Below are positions 33,830-42,748 of a DNA stretch of 64,000 nt, piece by piece (the first letter of the stretch is position 1; each line of letters begins with the position of its first letter). The position numbers and the translations under genes were made by a program. Source of the stretch: Acidimicrobiaceae bacterium (GTDB lineage: Bacteria > Actinomycetota > Acidimicrobiia > Acidimicrobiales > Aldehydirespiratoraceae). The notes beneath the pieces are model-generated. The model ran no database searches. It was not told the origin of the DNA and saw only the letters and a program-made list of their open reading frames with translations. The stretch is from positions 62,001 through 126,000 of the forward strand of contig VXYK01000035.1 of the NCBI GenBank assembly GCA_009845995.1. The letters run 5' to 3'.

Positions 33830-35166
33830 CCACAGCGAGCGAAACGATCACGCTGGATCTCCGCGGTCGGAAAAGGGCACTTCTTGGAGGATTCGGCCTG
33901 ACCAATCGCGCTGTAGCCAAAGCGCTCGTTGAGCGGGGCCATGCGGTGGCGGCTTTCGACGACAAACCGAACGAACTCGTCGGGGGATTCGCCGACGAAC
34001 TCGGAATTGAACTTCTGGAGCCGCCGGCGAAGCTGGACAAGTGCTTGGATCAGGTTGACTTTGTCGTCCCGACTCCGGGGCTCGCTGAAGACCACAGGGT
34101 TTTTGAGCTAACCCGACAGCGTGGGTTGCCGCTGGTTTCGGAGTTCGACCTTGCCGCTCAATGGGATGATCGCCCAGTTGTGGCGATCACCGGCACGAAC
34201 GGCAAGACCACCGTCGTCGAGTTGTGCACCGATGCGCTGAAGCGTTCAGGAATCAAAGCAGTTGCGGCCGGGAACACCGATGTTCCATTGGTCGAAGCCA
34301 TAAGGGATCACTCCACTGAAGTGTTCGTTGTGGAAGCCAGCTCGTTTCGGCTTGCGCGGACCCGTGAGTTCACACCTCAAGTCGGCACCTGGCTCAACTT
34401 CGCGCCCGACCATCTTGACGTGCACCTCGACTTGGCCTCGTACGAGAATGCAAAGTCCCGAATATGGCGGAACCTCGCAGTGGACGGGGTTTGTGTGGCG
34501 AATGCTCTGGATCCGGTTGTGATGCGCCATGTGAGGTCGGATCTGCGTACCGTGACCTTCGGAGGATGCCAAGGGGATTGGCGAGTCGCCAAAGGCGAGT
34601 TGACCGGGCCCCAGGGGCCTTTCGCTCACGTGGCAGATTTATGGCGTGCTCTTCCCCACGATATTGAAGCTGCCCTGGCGGTGGCCGCCTCGGTCACGCC
34701 CGTTGGCGCGACACTCGACGCAGTTGCGGCGGCTTGTCACGAATTCGACGGGTTGCCCCACAGGATTGTGCCGATCGGCGAGATTGACGGTTCGATTTAC
34801 TATGACGACTCCAAAGCGACCACTCCGCATGCGACACTGGCCGCCTTGCGCGGGTTCGGTCAGGTCGTCTTGATTGCGGGAGGACAGAACAAAGGGGTTG
34901 ACCTTGCCGAGATGGCGGTTGAAGCGAGCGGTGTCGTAGGGGTAGTAGCCATCGGCGATGCTTCAGGCGAGATCGCTGGCGCGTTCTCGGCAACACATCT
35001 TGTCGAAGTCGCTACGGATATGGACGATGCGGTAACACGTGCCCGCCGTTTTGCCAGAGGCGGAGTTCCCGTGTTGCTCAGTCCGGGATGCGCTTCGTTC
35101 GACTGGTACGAGAGCTACAAGAAGCGTGGTGAAGATTTCATCAGAGCGGTCGGGGCGCAACGATGA
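33826..35166 (+). CDS. murD: UDP-MurNAc-L-alanine:D-glutamate ligase MurD
   Basis: 446 residues. It adds D-Glu to UDP-MurNAc-L-Ala. N-terminal Rossmann-like domain (about 15-95), then the ATP loop VAITGTNGKTTVVEL, EASSFRLARTREF, LNFAPDHLDVH, and C-terminal IYYDDSKATTPHATLAAL with IAGGQNKG. The start ATG at 33826 overlaps the mraY stop; the frame is open earlier inside mraY but without MurD similarity. The stop overlaps ftsW by 4 bp. Length and motif order are normal. Confidence 0.95.
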   Translation: MTTASETITLDLRGRKRALLGGFGLTNRAVAKALVERGHAVAAFDDKPNELVGGFADELGIELLEPPAKLDKCLDQVDFVVPTPGLAEDHRVFELTRQRGLPLVSEFDLAAQWDDRPVVAITGTNGKTTVVELCTDALKRSGIKAVAAGNTDVPLVEAIRDHSTEVFVVEASSFRLARTREFTPQVGTWLNFAPDHLDVHLDLASYENAKSRIWRNLAVDGVCVANALDPVVMRHVRSDLRTVTFGGCQGDWRVAKGELTGPQGPFAHVADLWRALPHDIEAALAVAASVTPVGATLDAVAAACHEFDGLPHRIVPIGEIDGSIYYDDSKATTPHATLAALRGFGQVVLIAGGQNKGVDLAEMAVEASGVVGVVAIGDASGEIAGAFSATHLVEVATDMDDAVTRARRFARGGVPVLLSPGCASFDWYESYKKRGEDFIRAVGAQR

Positions 35167-36347
35167 AGACTGTTGATCTTGCTTCCAAGCAGTCCCGCAC
35201 GATCCGCCCGGTCCGCTCAAAGGCCCGTGACAAGCGAACCGCGACTGCTCCCGTGGGGCGGCGCACCATTCTGTTCTTGTCGCTGTTGGTGATGGTCAGT
35301 GCGCTTGTCGTGCTCGGTCTGGTGATGGTGTTGTCGGCTTCGGCCGTTGTCAGCATCGCAGACAGCGGGAGCGCTTGGAGCAAGTTCAGTCGACAAGCCG
35401 CTTCGGCTGGAGTCGGTCTGATTCTGATGTTCGTGACCATCCGAATCGACTACCACCACTGGCGGATTTTCACTTCTCCTGCGGTGGTGAGCTCTTTGTT
35501 CCTGCTTTCTTTGGTGTTGGTCCCGGGCTTCGGAGTCAGCCAGAACAACGCGACTCGTTGGCTCGATCTGGGTGTTGTCTCGTTTCAGCCGTCTGAGGTC
35601 GCAAAACTTGCATTGATCTTGTTCGTCGCGGATGTCCTGTCAAGGCCCCGCCGAGACATTCGCGACGCGCGCACCACTCTGTTCCCGGTGCTGTTCTGTA
35701 CAGGATTGTTTTCGTTTCTTTTCATGTTGCAACCTCATTTCGGCAACACCTTGATCCTCGGGGTGATCGCGCTGACGATGCTGTTCTGGGCGGGCACACC
35801 GTTGCGCCAACTGTCGGCTACGGGCGCGGCCGGAGTTGTGATGGCCGGAGCGGTCGTCTGGAACACCACGTGGCGTCGTGAACGTTTGTTGAGCGTTTTT
35901 GATCCTTGGAGCGATCCCGATGGAGCCAGTTTTCAGCTTCTCCAGTCGCTTCACGCCATTACGGTTGGCGGAATCCGCGGGACCGGTCTGGGAGAAGGGC
36001 TGGCGAAATGGGGTTTCGTTCCCTATGCCCATAGCGACTTCATCTTCGCGGTGATCGCGGAAGAACTGGGAATTGTCGGGGCCAGTACCGTGATCCTGCT
36101 CTATCTCGGAATCGGAGTTGCGGGATCCATGGTGGCTCTGAGGGCACCCGACAGATTCGGGATGCTGCTGGCAGTCGGCATTACCACGTGGATCTTCTCT
36201 CAGGCTTGTCTCAACCTGGGTTCGGTGATGGGGTTGGTGCCGACGGTCGGGGTGACGCTCCCACTGTTGTCACACGGCGGGACTTCGTTGGTGGTGGTGA
36301 TGGCGACCACGGGGATCCTGCTCAACGTCGCCCGCCAAGGCCGATGA
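35163..36347 (+). CDS. ftsW: SEDS-family septal glycan polymerase FtsW
   Basis: 394 residues, about ten membrane helices after a basic cytoplasmic N-terminus of roughly 35 residues. SEDS signatures: QPSEVAKLALILF, MLQPHFGNT, QSLHAITVGGIRGTGLGEG, FVPYAHSDFIFAVIAEELG, and PTVGVTLPLLSHGGTS. It polymerises lipid II into septal glycan in complex with FtsI. It lies between murD and murG with 4-bp overlaps, the usual dcw order. RodA is the alternative family member but the context favours FtsW. Confidence 0.95.
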   Translation: MKTVDLASKQSRTIRPVRSKARDKRTATAPVGRRTILFLSLLVMVSALVVLGLVMVLSASAVVSIADSGSAWSKFSRQAASAGVGLILMFVTIRIDYHHWRIFTSPAVVSSLFLLSLVLVPGFGVSQNNATRWLDLGVVSFQPSEVAKLALILFVADVLSRPRRDIRDARTTLFPVLFCTGLFSFLFMLQPHFGNTLILGVIALTMLFWAGTPLRQLSATGAAGVVMAGAVVWNTTWRRERLLSVFDPWSDPDGASFQLLQSLHAITVGGIRGTGLGEGLAKWGFVPYAHSDFIFAVIAEELGIVGASTVILLYLGIGVAGSMVALRAPDRFGMLLAVGITTWIFSQACLNLGSVMGLVPTVGVTLPLLSHGGTSLVVVMATTGILLNVARQGR

Positions 36348-37537
36348 CGAGCTCTGGGCGCGTTTGGGCTGTTGTGGCCGGCGGAGGAACGGGCGGACAC
36401 GTTGTTCCTGGGCTGGCCATTGCTGAAGAGATCGTGTCGCGTTGCAAGCGCACAGATGCCGTTCACTACGTGGGCAGTCGCCGTGGAATCGAAACCAAGA
36501 TGGTGCCCGAGGCAGGGTTCACCTTGACGGCTCTGCGAGGCCGGGGCATCGCTCGCAAACTCACGCTGCGCAACGTGGGCGCCGTGGTCGGACTTTGCAC
36601 GGCCATCCTGGAAGCCATCGTTCGAATGGCTCGATGGCGGCCGGCGGTGGTGGTCGGCGTTGGCGGCTTTGCTTCGGTTCCTGCGGTGGTCGCCGCGGTT
36701 GTTTGGCGGGTGCCTGTCGTTGTTGCCGAACAGAACGCGGTACCGAGTGCGGCCAATCGGTTGGGTGCAAGATTCGCGAAGGCCGCAGCGGTGCCGTTCC
36801 CGGACGTTGATCTGCCCAGAGCGGTGTGGACGGGCAACCCGGTGCGCGCCGAGATGGGCAATGTTGACCGGACAGCTCACAGAGGCGCGGCGTGTCAGCG
36901 GCTCAATGTTGACCCGAGCCGCAAACTGCTGTGTGTGTTCGGCGGGTCATTGGGCGCTCGCAGAATCAACGAAGCGCTTTTTGCGACACTTGGGGAATGG
37001 CGCGGTCGCGATGATCTGACGATCCGCCATATCACCGGTGAGCGTGACTACGCGGAACTCAAGGCCAGAGTGGCTGCGCGCTCCGCGCCTGAGACGGGTT
37101 CGTCTATGACACCCGATGAGGCTCTGAGAGCCGACGATGATCTGGTCTTTCAACTGGTTGAGTTTGAGCACGACATGGCTTCGGTATATACCGCGAGCGA
37201 TCTTGTCCTGTGTCGGGCTGGAGCGAGCACGGTCGCGGAACTGACTATCGCAGGTGTGCCGGCGATTCTCGTTCCGCTTCCCGGCGCTCCGGGTGATCAC
37301 CAGACCGCGAACGCGCGCACTCTCGCGCAAAGCGATGCCGCGAAGGTGGTGCCCGACAGCGAACTCGATGGCGAGCGGCTTCGCTTAGAGGTGGATGCGC
37401 TGCTGGGCGACGAGCCGCGTCTAGTCTCGATGTCTGCTGCGGCCAAGGCACAAGGACGGCCCGACGCCGCGGAAGCTGTCGTCGACCTGCTTGAGCGCCA
37501 TGCCAAGCGCCCTCTTGAGAAGCCGAGTGAGACATGA
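36344..37537 (+). CDS. murG: UDP-GlcNAc transferase MurG
   Basis: 397 residues, GT28 family, membrane-associated on the inner face; it converts lipid I to lipid II. Motifs: AGGGTGGHVVPGLAIAEE (N-terminal G-loop), GVGGFASVPAVVAA, VVAEQNAVPSAANR, TGNPVRAEM, FGGSLGARRINEAL, and the UDP-GlcNAc site LVLCRAGASTVAELTIAG with LVPLPGAPGDHQTANA. The start at 36344 overlaps the ftsW stop; an in-frame extension back to 36188 lies within ftsW and is not used. The overlap with murC is 4 bp. Slightly longer than E. coli MurG (about 355). Confidence 0.95.
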   Translation: MTSSGRVWAVVAGGGTGGHVVPGLAIAEEIVSRCKRTDAVHYVGSRRGIETKMVPEAGFTLTALRGRGIARKLTLRNVGAVVGLCTAILEAIVRMARWRPAVVVGVGGFASVPAVVAAVVWRVPVVVAEQNAVPSAANRLGARFAKAAAVPFPDVDLPRAVWTGNPVRAEMGNVDRTAHRGAACQRLNVDPSRKLLCVFGGSLGARRINEALFATLGEWRGRDDLTIRHITGERDYAELKARVAARSAPETGSSMTPDEALRADDDLVFQLVEFEHDMASVYTASDLVLCRAGASTVAELTIAGVPAILVPLPGAPGDHQTANARTLAQSDAAKVVPDSELDGERLRLEVDALLGDEPRLVSMSAAAKAQGRPDAAEAVVDLLERHAKRPLEKPSET

Positions 37538-38931
37538 CCGTTGATCTCAGTACTCCGCGGCGGATTCACCTGATAGGTGCAGGCGGCGCGGGCATGGGCG
37601 CGATAGCTTCCGTGCTCGCAGCAATGGGCCATGAGGTGTCTGGGAGCGACCTCAAAGAAGGTCTCATTGTCGAACGTCTTCGTGCAGAGGGCATTGCTGT
37701 GACGATAGGCCACAAAGCCGAGAACGTTGCCGAGGCCGAACTGGTGGCTATCAGCAGTGCGATTCCAGATCACAACCCCGAACTGATCGCGGCTCGTCGG
37801 CTGGGAATGGAGGTGCTGCGACGAATGGACTTGTTGCCGGCCATCTCCGAACAGAGACGAACTGTCGCCGTCGCCGGCACGCACGGGAAGACGACGACCA
37901 GTTCAATGTTGTCGATGGTTCTCACCGAAGCCGGATTTCAGCCCTCGTTCATCATCGGCGGAGACATCAACGAGATCGGCTCAGGCGCAGTCTGGGGCGC
38001 TGGTGAGTGGATGGTCATTGAAGCCGATGAATCTGATCGCACGTTTCTGTCGCTGGGTCCCGAAATCGCCGTCATCACCAATATTGAGCCGGACCATCTT
38101 GAAACCTATGGAGGAGAACCTTCTGCGCTCCACGATGCTTTCGTTGAATTCGGCGATGGCGCGGCGAACTGTGTCATGTGCGCGGACGACCGCGATGGGT
38201 TCGCGCTGGCGCAACGGCTGGGTGCGGTGACGTACGGGACGACCTCGGCGGCTGACTACCAGCTTGTAGAGATTGTGAAGAGCCGAGCCTCTGTCTCGTT
38301 CTCGCTGAAGCATCTCGGGGAGGATGTGGTCAGTGTCGATTTGCCGACGCCGGGACTCCATAATGCGCTGAACGCGGCCGCGGCCGTTGTAGTCGCGCTC
38401 CAACTCGGCGCGCCGGCTGATGCCGCGAGTCGAGCTTTGTCGCAATTCGGAGGAGTGGCTCGCCGCTACGAATTCCGGGGGGAAGCTTCAGGGGTCACGT
38501 TTGTGGACGACTATGCGCATCTGCCGGCGGAGGTTCAGGCTGCCTTGGGCGCAGCCGAAGACGGCAACTGGAAGCGGATCGTGGCCGTGTTCCAACCCCA
38601 TCGCTACAGTCGGATCGCCACGCTGGGCCAGGACTTCGCAGATGCTTTCCTGCAAGCCGATGAGGTTGTCGTTACAGACATTTATTCTGCCGGCGAGACG
38701 CCACGCCCGGGAGTCACCGGAAAGCTGGTGGTGGACGCCATTCTGCGCGCTCACCCCGAGACCGGGGTAACCTATGAACCCCACCTCGGCGATGTCGCGG
38801 AGTTGCTTGCCGAACGTCTCAGGCCCGGTGATCTTTGCCTGACTCTTGGCGCTGGAGATCTGACCAACGTCCCAGACGCGGTTCTCGAACGGCTGCAATC
38901 TGAGACAGTTCAATCTGAGACAGCGCAATGA
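37534..38931 (+). CDS. murC: UDP-N-acetylmuramate-L-alanine ligase MurC
   Basis: 465 residues. It adds L-Ala to UDP-MurNAc. N-terminal IHLIGAGGAGMGAIASVLA nucleotide-fold motif, ATP loop VAVAGTHGKTTTSSML, EADESDRTFLSL, TNIEPDHLETYGG, and a C-terminal domain with VDDYAHLPAEVQAAL and FQPHRYSR. The last residues (QSETVQSETAQ) come from a 2 x 15-bp near-tandem duplication and are probably dispensable. It overlaps murG and murB by 4 bp. Confidence 0.95.
   Translation: MTVDLSTPRRIHLIGAGGAGMGAIASVLAAMGHEVSGSDLKEGLIVERLRAEGIAVTIGHKAENVAEAELVAISSAIPDHNPELIAARRLGMEVLRRMDLLPAISEQRRTVAVAGTHGKTTTSSMLSMVLTEAGFQPSFIIGGDINEIGSGAVWGAGEWMVIEADESDRTFLSLGPEIAVITNIEPDHLETYGGEPSALHDAFVEFGDGAANCVMCADDRDGFALAQRLGAVTYGTTSAADYQLVEIVKSRASVSFSLKHLGEDVVSVDLPTPGLHNALNAAAAVVVALQLGAPADAASRALSQFGGVARRYEFRGEASGVTFVDDYAHLPAEVQAALGAAEDGNWKRIVAVFQPHRYSRIATLGQDFADAFLQADEVVVTDIYSAGETPRPGVTGKLVVDAILRAHPETGVTYEPHLGDVAELLAERLRPGDLCLTLGAGDLTNVPDAVLERLQSETVQSETAQ
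38896..38923. repeat. Tandem duplication at the murC end, just before murB
   Basis: CAATCTGAGACAG occurs at 38896-38908 and 38911-38923, period 15 bp, in frame in murC (QSETVQSETAQ). It ends 5 bp before the murB start. It is another of the short duplications next to starts. Confidence 0.85.
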
Positions 38932-39914
38932 GTAATCCCGCTGATTCGAGCAGCCTGAGCGTCGCAGCCGAAGCGTTACGGTCCAGTCAGCTGTCGCAGA
39001 AGACTCGGTTTGACGCGCCGCTCGGTCCGTTGACCAGCTATCGCGTCGGGGGTTGTGCGGCGGCGCTCGTGACCGTTGATACCCGTAACGATGTGTCGAC
39101 GCTTTGTGAGGTGCTCGCGGGAGCAGAGGGAAGTTCCGATGTGGCGCTGTCGGTCGTCGGCCGAGGATCCAACCTGTTGGTCAGCGACGATGGATTCGCA
39201 GGGATTGTGATAGTGCTCGGCCGAGACTTCGCTGAGATCAGCGTTCGGGACAAGACCATTGTTGCCGGTGCCGCTGCAAAGTTGCCGGTTGTTGCTCGCG
39301 CTTCGGTCAACGCCGAACTTGCGGGGTTTGAGTGGGCTGTGGGAGTTCCGGGATCGGTAGGCGGCGCGGTGCGGATGAACGCTGGTGGGCACGGTGCTGA
39401 GATCAAGGATTCTCTGACTTCCGCTCAACTGGTCGACCTCCGCACCGGCGAGCATGTGTGGCGGTCGAACAAAGATCTGGAGTTCAGCTATCGCAGTTCG
39501 TCGGTGCGTGCGACCGAACTGGTGCTGGAGGCCCACTTCGAGTTGATCCCAGGCGATTCGGCTGCCGGCAAGGCTCAGCTGCTTGAGATCGTGCAGTGGC
39601 GGCGGGCCAATCAGCCTGGCGGCCAGAATGCGGGATCGGTGTTCACCAACCCCGATGGTGACAGCGCAGGGAGGCTCATTGAGTCGGTAGGAGCCAAGGG
39701 TTTGCGGATCGGCACTGCTGAGGTGTCTCCGAAGCACGCAAACTTCATCCAAGCCGACGAAAACGGACGCGCGGCGGACATTTTGTCGCTGATGAAAGAG
39801 ATCCAAAGGCTCGTGTTCGAGGGCCACGGTATAGAACTCGTATACGAGACTCAACTGCTGGGCTTCGATGACGTGTTTGGTAGCGGTACTGACATTCACC
39901 CCGACAGCCGATGA
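38928..39914 (+). CDS. murB: UDP-N-acetylenolpyruvoylglucosamine reductase MurB
   Basis: 328 residues, FAD- and NADPH-dependent. It reduces the enolpyruvyl group to make UDP-MurNAc. Motifs: LTSYRVGGCAAALV (FAD domain start), LSVVGRGSNLLVSDDGFAG, AGFEWAVGVPGSVGGAVRMN, a FSYRSSSVR substrate Ser/Arg region, QPGGQNAGSVFTNPDGDSAG with the proton-donor Ser, and SPKHANFIQ near the C-terminus. The pattern fits type I/II MurB. It overlaps murC and ftsQ by 4 bp. Confidence 0.94.
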   Translation: MSNPADSSSLSVAAEALRSSQLSQKTRFDAPLGPLTSYRVGGCAAALVTVDTRNDVSTLCEVLAGAEGSSDVALSVVGRGSNLLVSDDGFAGIVIVLGRDFAEISVRDKTIVAGAAAKLPVVARASVNAELAGFEWAVGVPGSVGGAVRMNAGGHGAEIKDSLTSAQLVDLRTGEHVWRSNKDLEFSYRSSSVRATELVLEAHFELIPGDSAAGKAQLLEIVQWRRANQPGGQNAGSVFTNPDGDSAGRLIESVGAKGLRIGTAEVSPKHANFIQADENGRAADILSLMKEIQRLVFEGHGIELVYETQLLGFDDVFGSGTDIHPDSR

Positions 39915-40720
39915 CGACCGTAACCGACATTGATCCTCGACTTCGTGCCCGACGTGGCGCCGTGCGCCGCGCCGAAGGTCGACGTCGGCTCCGCTTCATC
40001 CTGATTGGCTTGGCGATTCTGGGACTGATTTTCTGTGGTTGGGCGGCGTTGCGTTCGCCGCTGCTCGATCTGGATCACGTGGAGATCACGGGGCTGGGCC
40101 CGTCTCGGCTCGCGGAGGCACAACAGAGCATCGGGCTTGAAAAGGGAACTCCCCTCAACGACATTGAGATCGGCCCGATCAAGGCTGATCTTGAAGCGCT
40201 CCCGTGGGTGCTGCGCGCCGATGTTGAGAAGTCGTGGCCCAGCACAGTGCACATTGAAGTGGTCGAGAGGATTGCAGTTGCGCAACTCGCCAAAGAAGAT
40301 GGTCGAGTCGCGGTGGTCGATGCGACCGGCACGATAATGGCCGAAGGCGGCCTGGAGTACGAAGAGTTGCCGAGGATTTCTCTTGAAGCCAGTGCCGCGC
40401 TGGGAGAGGTTGAGCCGCAGTCGCGGCCGGGACTCGCCTTGATCGCGACCTTGCCAGACGACCTTCTCCAGTGGATTGAAGCGGTCACCTACAGCCCGGG
40501 TGCGTCCCCTGAAGCCAGGGGAGTGGTCGGATTGGATCTTGTCGGCCAAGCGGAGGCGCATCTTGGCGAAGCGACTCTTCTGAGCGACAAGGTTCAGGCA
40601 CTGAGAACCGTCTTGAACGGGGTCGATCTCACCTGCATTCGGGTGATCGATGTGGCTGTCCCCGACTTTCCGACCATCCGACGCGACCCCGTATGCAGTG
40701 CCTGGGCGCAAATCAACTGA
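39911..40720 (+). CDS. ftsQ: Cell division protein FtsQ
   Basis: 269 residues. A basic cytoplasmic N-terminus (RLRARRGAVRRAEGRRRLR), one membrane helix (about 29-48), a POTRA domain (LDLDHVEITGLGPSRLAEAQ through TVHIEVVERIAVAQ, about 52-122) and a beta domain. It works in the FtsQLB complex at the septum. The stop codon TGA at 40718-40720 is part of an 11-bp sequence that is repeated 105 bp downstream. The gene is followed by a 213-bp gap before ftsZ. Confidence 0.9.
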   Translation: MTTVTDIDPRLRARRGAVRRAEGRRRLRFILIGLAILGLIFCGWAALRSPLLDLDHVEITGLGPSRLAEAQQSIGLEKGTPLNDIEIGPIKADLEALPWVLRADVEKSWPSTVHIEVVERIAVAQLAKEDGRVAVVDATGTIMAEGGLEYEELPRISLEASAALGEVEPQSRPGLALIATLPDDLLQWIEAVTYSPGASPEARGVVGLDLVGQAEAHLGEATLLSDKVQALRTVLNGVDLTCIRVIDVAVPDFPTIRRDPVCSAWAQIN

Positions 40721-40825
40721 TTCGCCCTTCAACACCGCCGCGGCTCCGGCTACGCCCCGGCTGCCACACCCTGTTCGCCAGGACGGCTCCGGCTACGCCC
40801 GGCGAAAGCAGAGTAAATCAACTGA
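40710..40825. repeat. Direct-repeat-bounded segment between ftsQ and ftsZ
   Basis: AAATCAACTGA occurs at 40710-40720 (the last codons and stop of ftsQ) and again at 40815-40825, bracketing 94 bp. Inside, GGCTCCGGCTACGCCC is present twice (40742-40757 and 40785-40800). The layout looks like a small insertion with an 11-bp target duplication, or an internal segmental duplication. No gene lies inside it. The rest of the gap to ftsZ (40826-40933) holds a TTGACT at 40867 that could be a -35, with no convincing -10. Confidence 0.65.
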
Positions 40826-40893
40826 CCGTCCGCGAATATAGCCGCGCACTCGTATACCGTCATCGGTTGACTAGTACCTGTTCGGTGCGATTC

Positions 40894-40919
40894 CGATTCA
40901 AGTTTTTCGATTCAAGTTT
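40894..40919. repeat. Tandem duplication in the ftsZ leader
   Basis: CGATTCAAGTTT is present at 40894-40905 and 40908-40919, period 14 bp, ending 14 bp before the ftsZ start. It overlaps the region where the ribosome site (TTTGAGGACC) begins, so it lengthens the ftsZ leader. Confidence 0.85.
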
Positions 40920-40933
40920 GAGGACCACAAGCG

Positions 40934-42037
40934 ATGTCTCATCCGCAAAACTATCTCGCTGTCATCAAGGTCATCGGCGTTGGCGGTGGCGGCGTCAATG
41001 CTGTCAACCGGATGATCGATGCAGGACTGAAAGGCGTCGAGTTCATCGCCGCCAACACCGACGCGCAAGCGTTGTTGATGAGCGATGCCGACGAGAAGAT
41101 TGATATCGGCCGCGACTTGACCCGCGGCCTTGGTGCCGGCAGCGATCCAGAAGTTGGACGCTTGGCCGCAGAAGCCCACCTTGACGAAGTCCGCGAGTCG
41201 ATTCGCGGGGCGGACATGGTGTTCATCACCGCAGGCAAGGGAGGCGGCACGGGGACAGGGGCCGCGCCTGTGATCGCAGAACTCGCCAAATCGGAGGGGG
41301 CGCTGACGATCGGGGTTGTCACCCGCCCCTTCGCCTTCGAGGGGCGCCGGCGATCAGTTCAAGCCGAAACCGGAATTCAGAAACTCAAGGAGAAGGTGGA
41401 CACCCTGATCGTCATCCCCAACGATCGCCTGCTGACCGTGTCCGACACAAACACCTCCGTTCTCAACGCGTTCAAAATGGCAGACGAGATCCTGCTTCAG
41501 GGTGTTCAGGGCATCACCACCTTGATCACCACCCCTGGCCTGATCAACACCGACTTTGCTGATGTGCGGACCATCATGACCGATGCCGGCAGTGCTCTGA
41601 TGGGGATCGGCCAGGGGACCGGCGAAGGCAGAGCTGTCGCGGCCGCGCGTGATGCCATATCAAGTCCGCTTCTCGAGGCCTCGATCGAAAACGCTCGTGG
41701 CATCCTGCTCAATATCAGCGGTGGGGCCGACTTGGGTCTGCTGGAAGTCAACGAGGCGGCAGAGATCATTCACGCAGTCGCCCATCAGGACGCCAACATC
41801 ATCTTTGGAACAGTGGTTGATGATGAGATGGGCGATGATGTCCGAGTCACGGTCATCGCCGCTGGATTCGACCGCTGGGATGAATCACGTCCGAATCCTC
41901 GCCAAACGATCGCATACGACGATCCTCTCGTTTCGCAACCGACCGGCGACGTTCCGATAGCGGACGTCTTCGCCTCGTTCGGCGACGAAGCTCTCGACCT
42001 CGGTGACGAATTCGACGTTCCATCCTTCTTGAGGTAG
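40934..42037 (+). CDS. ftsZ: Cell division GTPase FtsZ
   Basis: 367 residues. Tubulin-like ring protein. Tubulin signature GGGTGTG at residues 103-109 within [19 protein letters not shown]-terminal [18 protein letters not shown]; synergy-loop region [20 protein letters not shown]; and the C-terminal peptide [10 protein letters not shown], which binds membrane tethers such as SepF. No ftsA was found in the window, and sepF lies three genes on, consistent with SepF as the anchor in Actinobacteria. AGGACC 9 bp upstream supports the ATG at 40934. pgeF follows after 12 bp. Confidence 0.97.
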   Translation: MSHPQNYLAVIKVIGVGGGGVNAVNRMIDAGLKGVEFIAANTDAQALLMSDADEKIDIGRDLTRGLGAGSDPEVGRLAAEAHLDEVRESIRGADMVFITAGKGGGTGTGAAPVIAELAKSEGALTIGVVTRPFAFEGRRRSVQAETGIQKLKEKVDTLIVIPNDRLLTVSDTNTSVLNAFKMADEILLQGVQGITTLITTPGLINTDFADVRTIMTDAGSALMGIGQGTGEGRAVAAARDAISSPLLEASIENARGILLNISGGADLGLLEVNEAAEIIHAVAHQDANIIFGTVVDDEMGDDVRVTVIAAGFDRWDESRPNPRQTIAYDDPLVSQPTGDVPIADVFASFGDEALDLGDEFDVPSFLR

Positions 42038-42049
42038 CGGAGGCGGCGC

Positions 42050-42748
42050 GTGATTGAGCGCTCCCTTCCCGCCGGCTCCGGTCATCTCGCACGTGTGCGT
42101 TGCTCGGAGCGATGCGACGGCGACTTCGCCGTTCGCAGCAACCCTGAACTGCTGGCTCGGGCACGTAGCTCCCTTGCACCAGGTCCTTGGACGTGGTTGC
42201 AGCAGGTCCATGGCGCGAACGTCGTGGTCGTGGATGAGCCCGGAGCGCAGTGTGGGGCGCATGCGGACGCGAGTGTGACCGCCTGTGTCGATGCGGTGCT
42301 GTCAGTTCAGACGGCTGATTGTGCGCCGCTGGTGCTCGCAGGAGAGGGCCTGGTAGGACTTGTGCACGTTGGCTGGCGGGGAATCGTCGAAGGCGTGATT
42401 GGGGCAACATTTGACCGACTGCATGGTCTCGGAGGCGAAGAGATCCACGCTCTGCTGGGTCCATGCATCGCCCCTGCGGGTTATCAGTTCGGTTCTGCCG
42501 AATTGGATCTGGTGGCGTCTGTTGCGGGTGATTCTGTGCGCTCGACAACTACCGAAGGCTCACCCGCGTTGGATCTTCGCGCGGCAGTTTCGGCGCAATG
42601 TCGCGACGCGGGTGTCTCTTCGTTCTCAGTCGTCGGTCCACCCAAGAGCGCGACGCCCTTCGACACCGCCGACAGCCGCTGGTACTCACACCGCACGCGT
42701 GGCGAATCAGAGCGACAGACAACGGTGGCATGGCTGGAGAAGAGATGA
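42050..42748 (+). CDS. pgeF: Peptidoglycan editing factor PgeF (YlmD/LACC1-like)
   Basis: 232 residues of the multicopper-like DUF152 family, encoded beside ftsZ in many Gram-positive and actinobacterial genomes. Metal and catalytic residues are visible: His in QQVHGANVVVVDE, Cys in VQTADCAPLVL, and His in GLVHVGWRGIVEG; a GPCIAPAGYQFG block replaces the usual GPCIGPCCYEV. The family has been linked to removing mis-incorporated L-Ser from UDP-MurNAc precursors and to purine nucleoside cleavage. The start GTG at 42050 is uncertain by a few codons. The stop overlaps the yggS ATG. Confidence 0.88.
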   Translation: MIERSLPAGSGHLARVRCSERCDGDFAVRSNPELLARARSSLAPGPWTWLQQVHGANVVVVDEPGAQCGAHADASVTACVDAVLSVQTADCAPLVLAGEGLVGLVHVGWRGIVEGVIGATFDRLHGLGGEEIHALLGPCIAPAGYQFGSAELDLVASVAGDSVRSTTTEGSPALDLRAAVSAQCRDAGVSSFSVVGPPKSATPFDTADSRWYSHRTRGESERQTTVAWLEKR

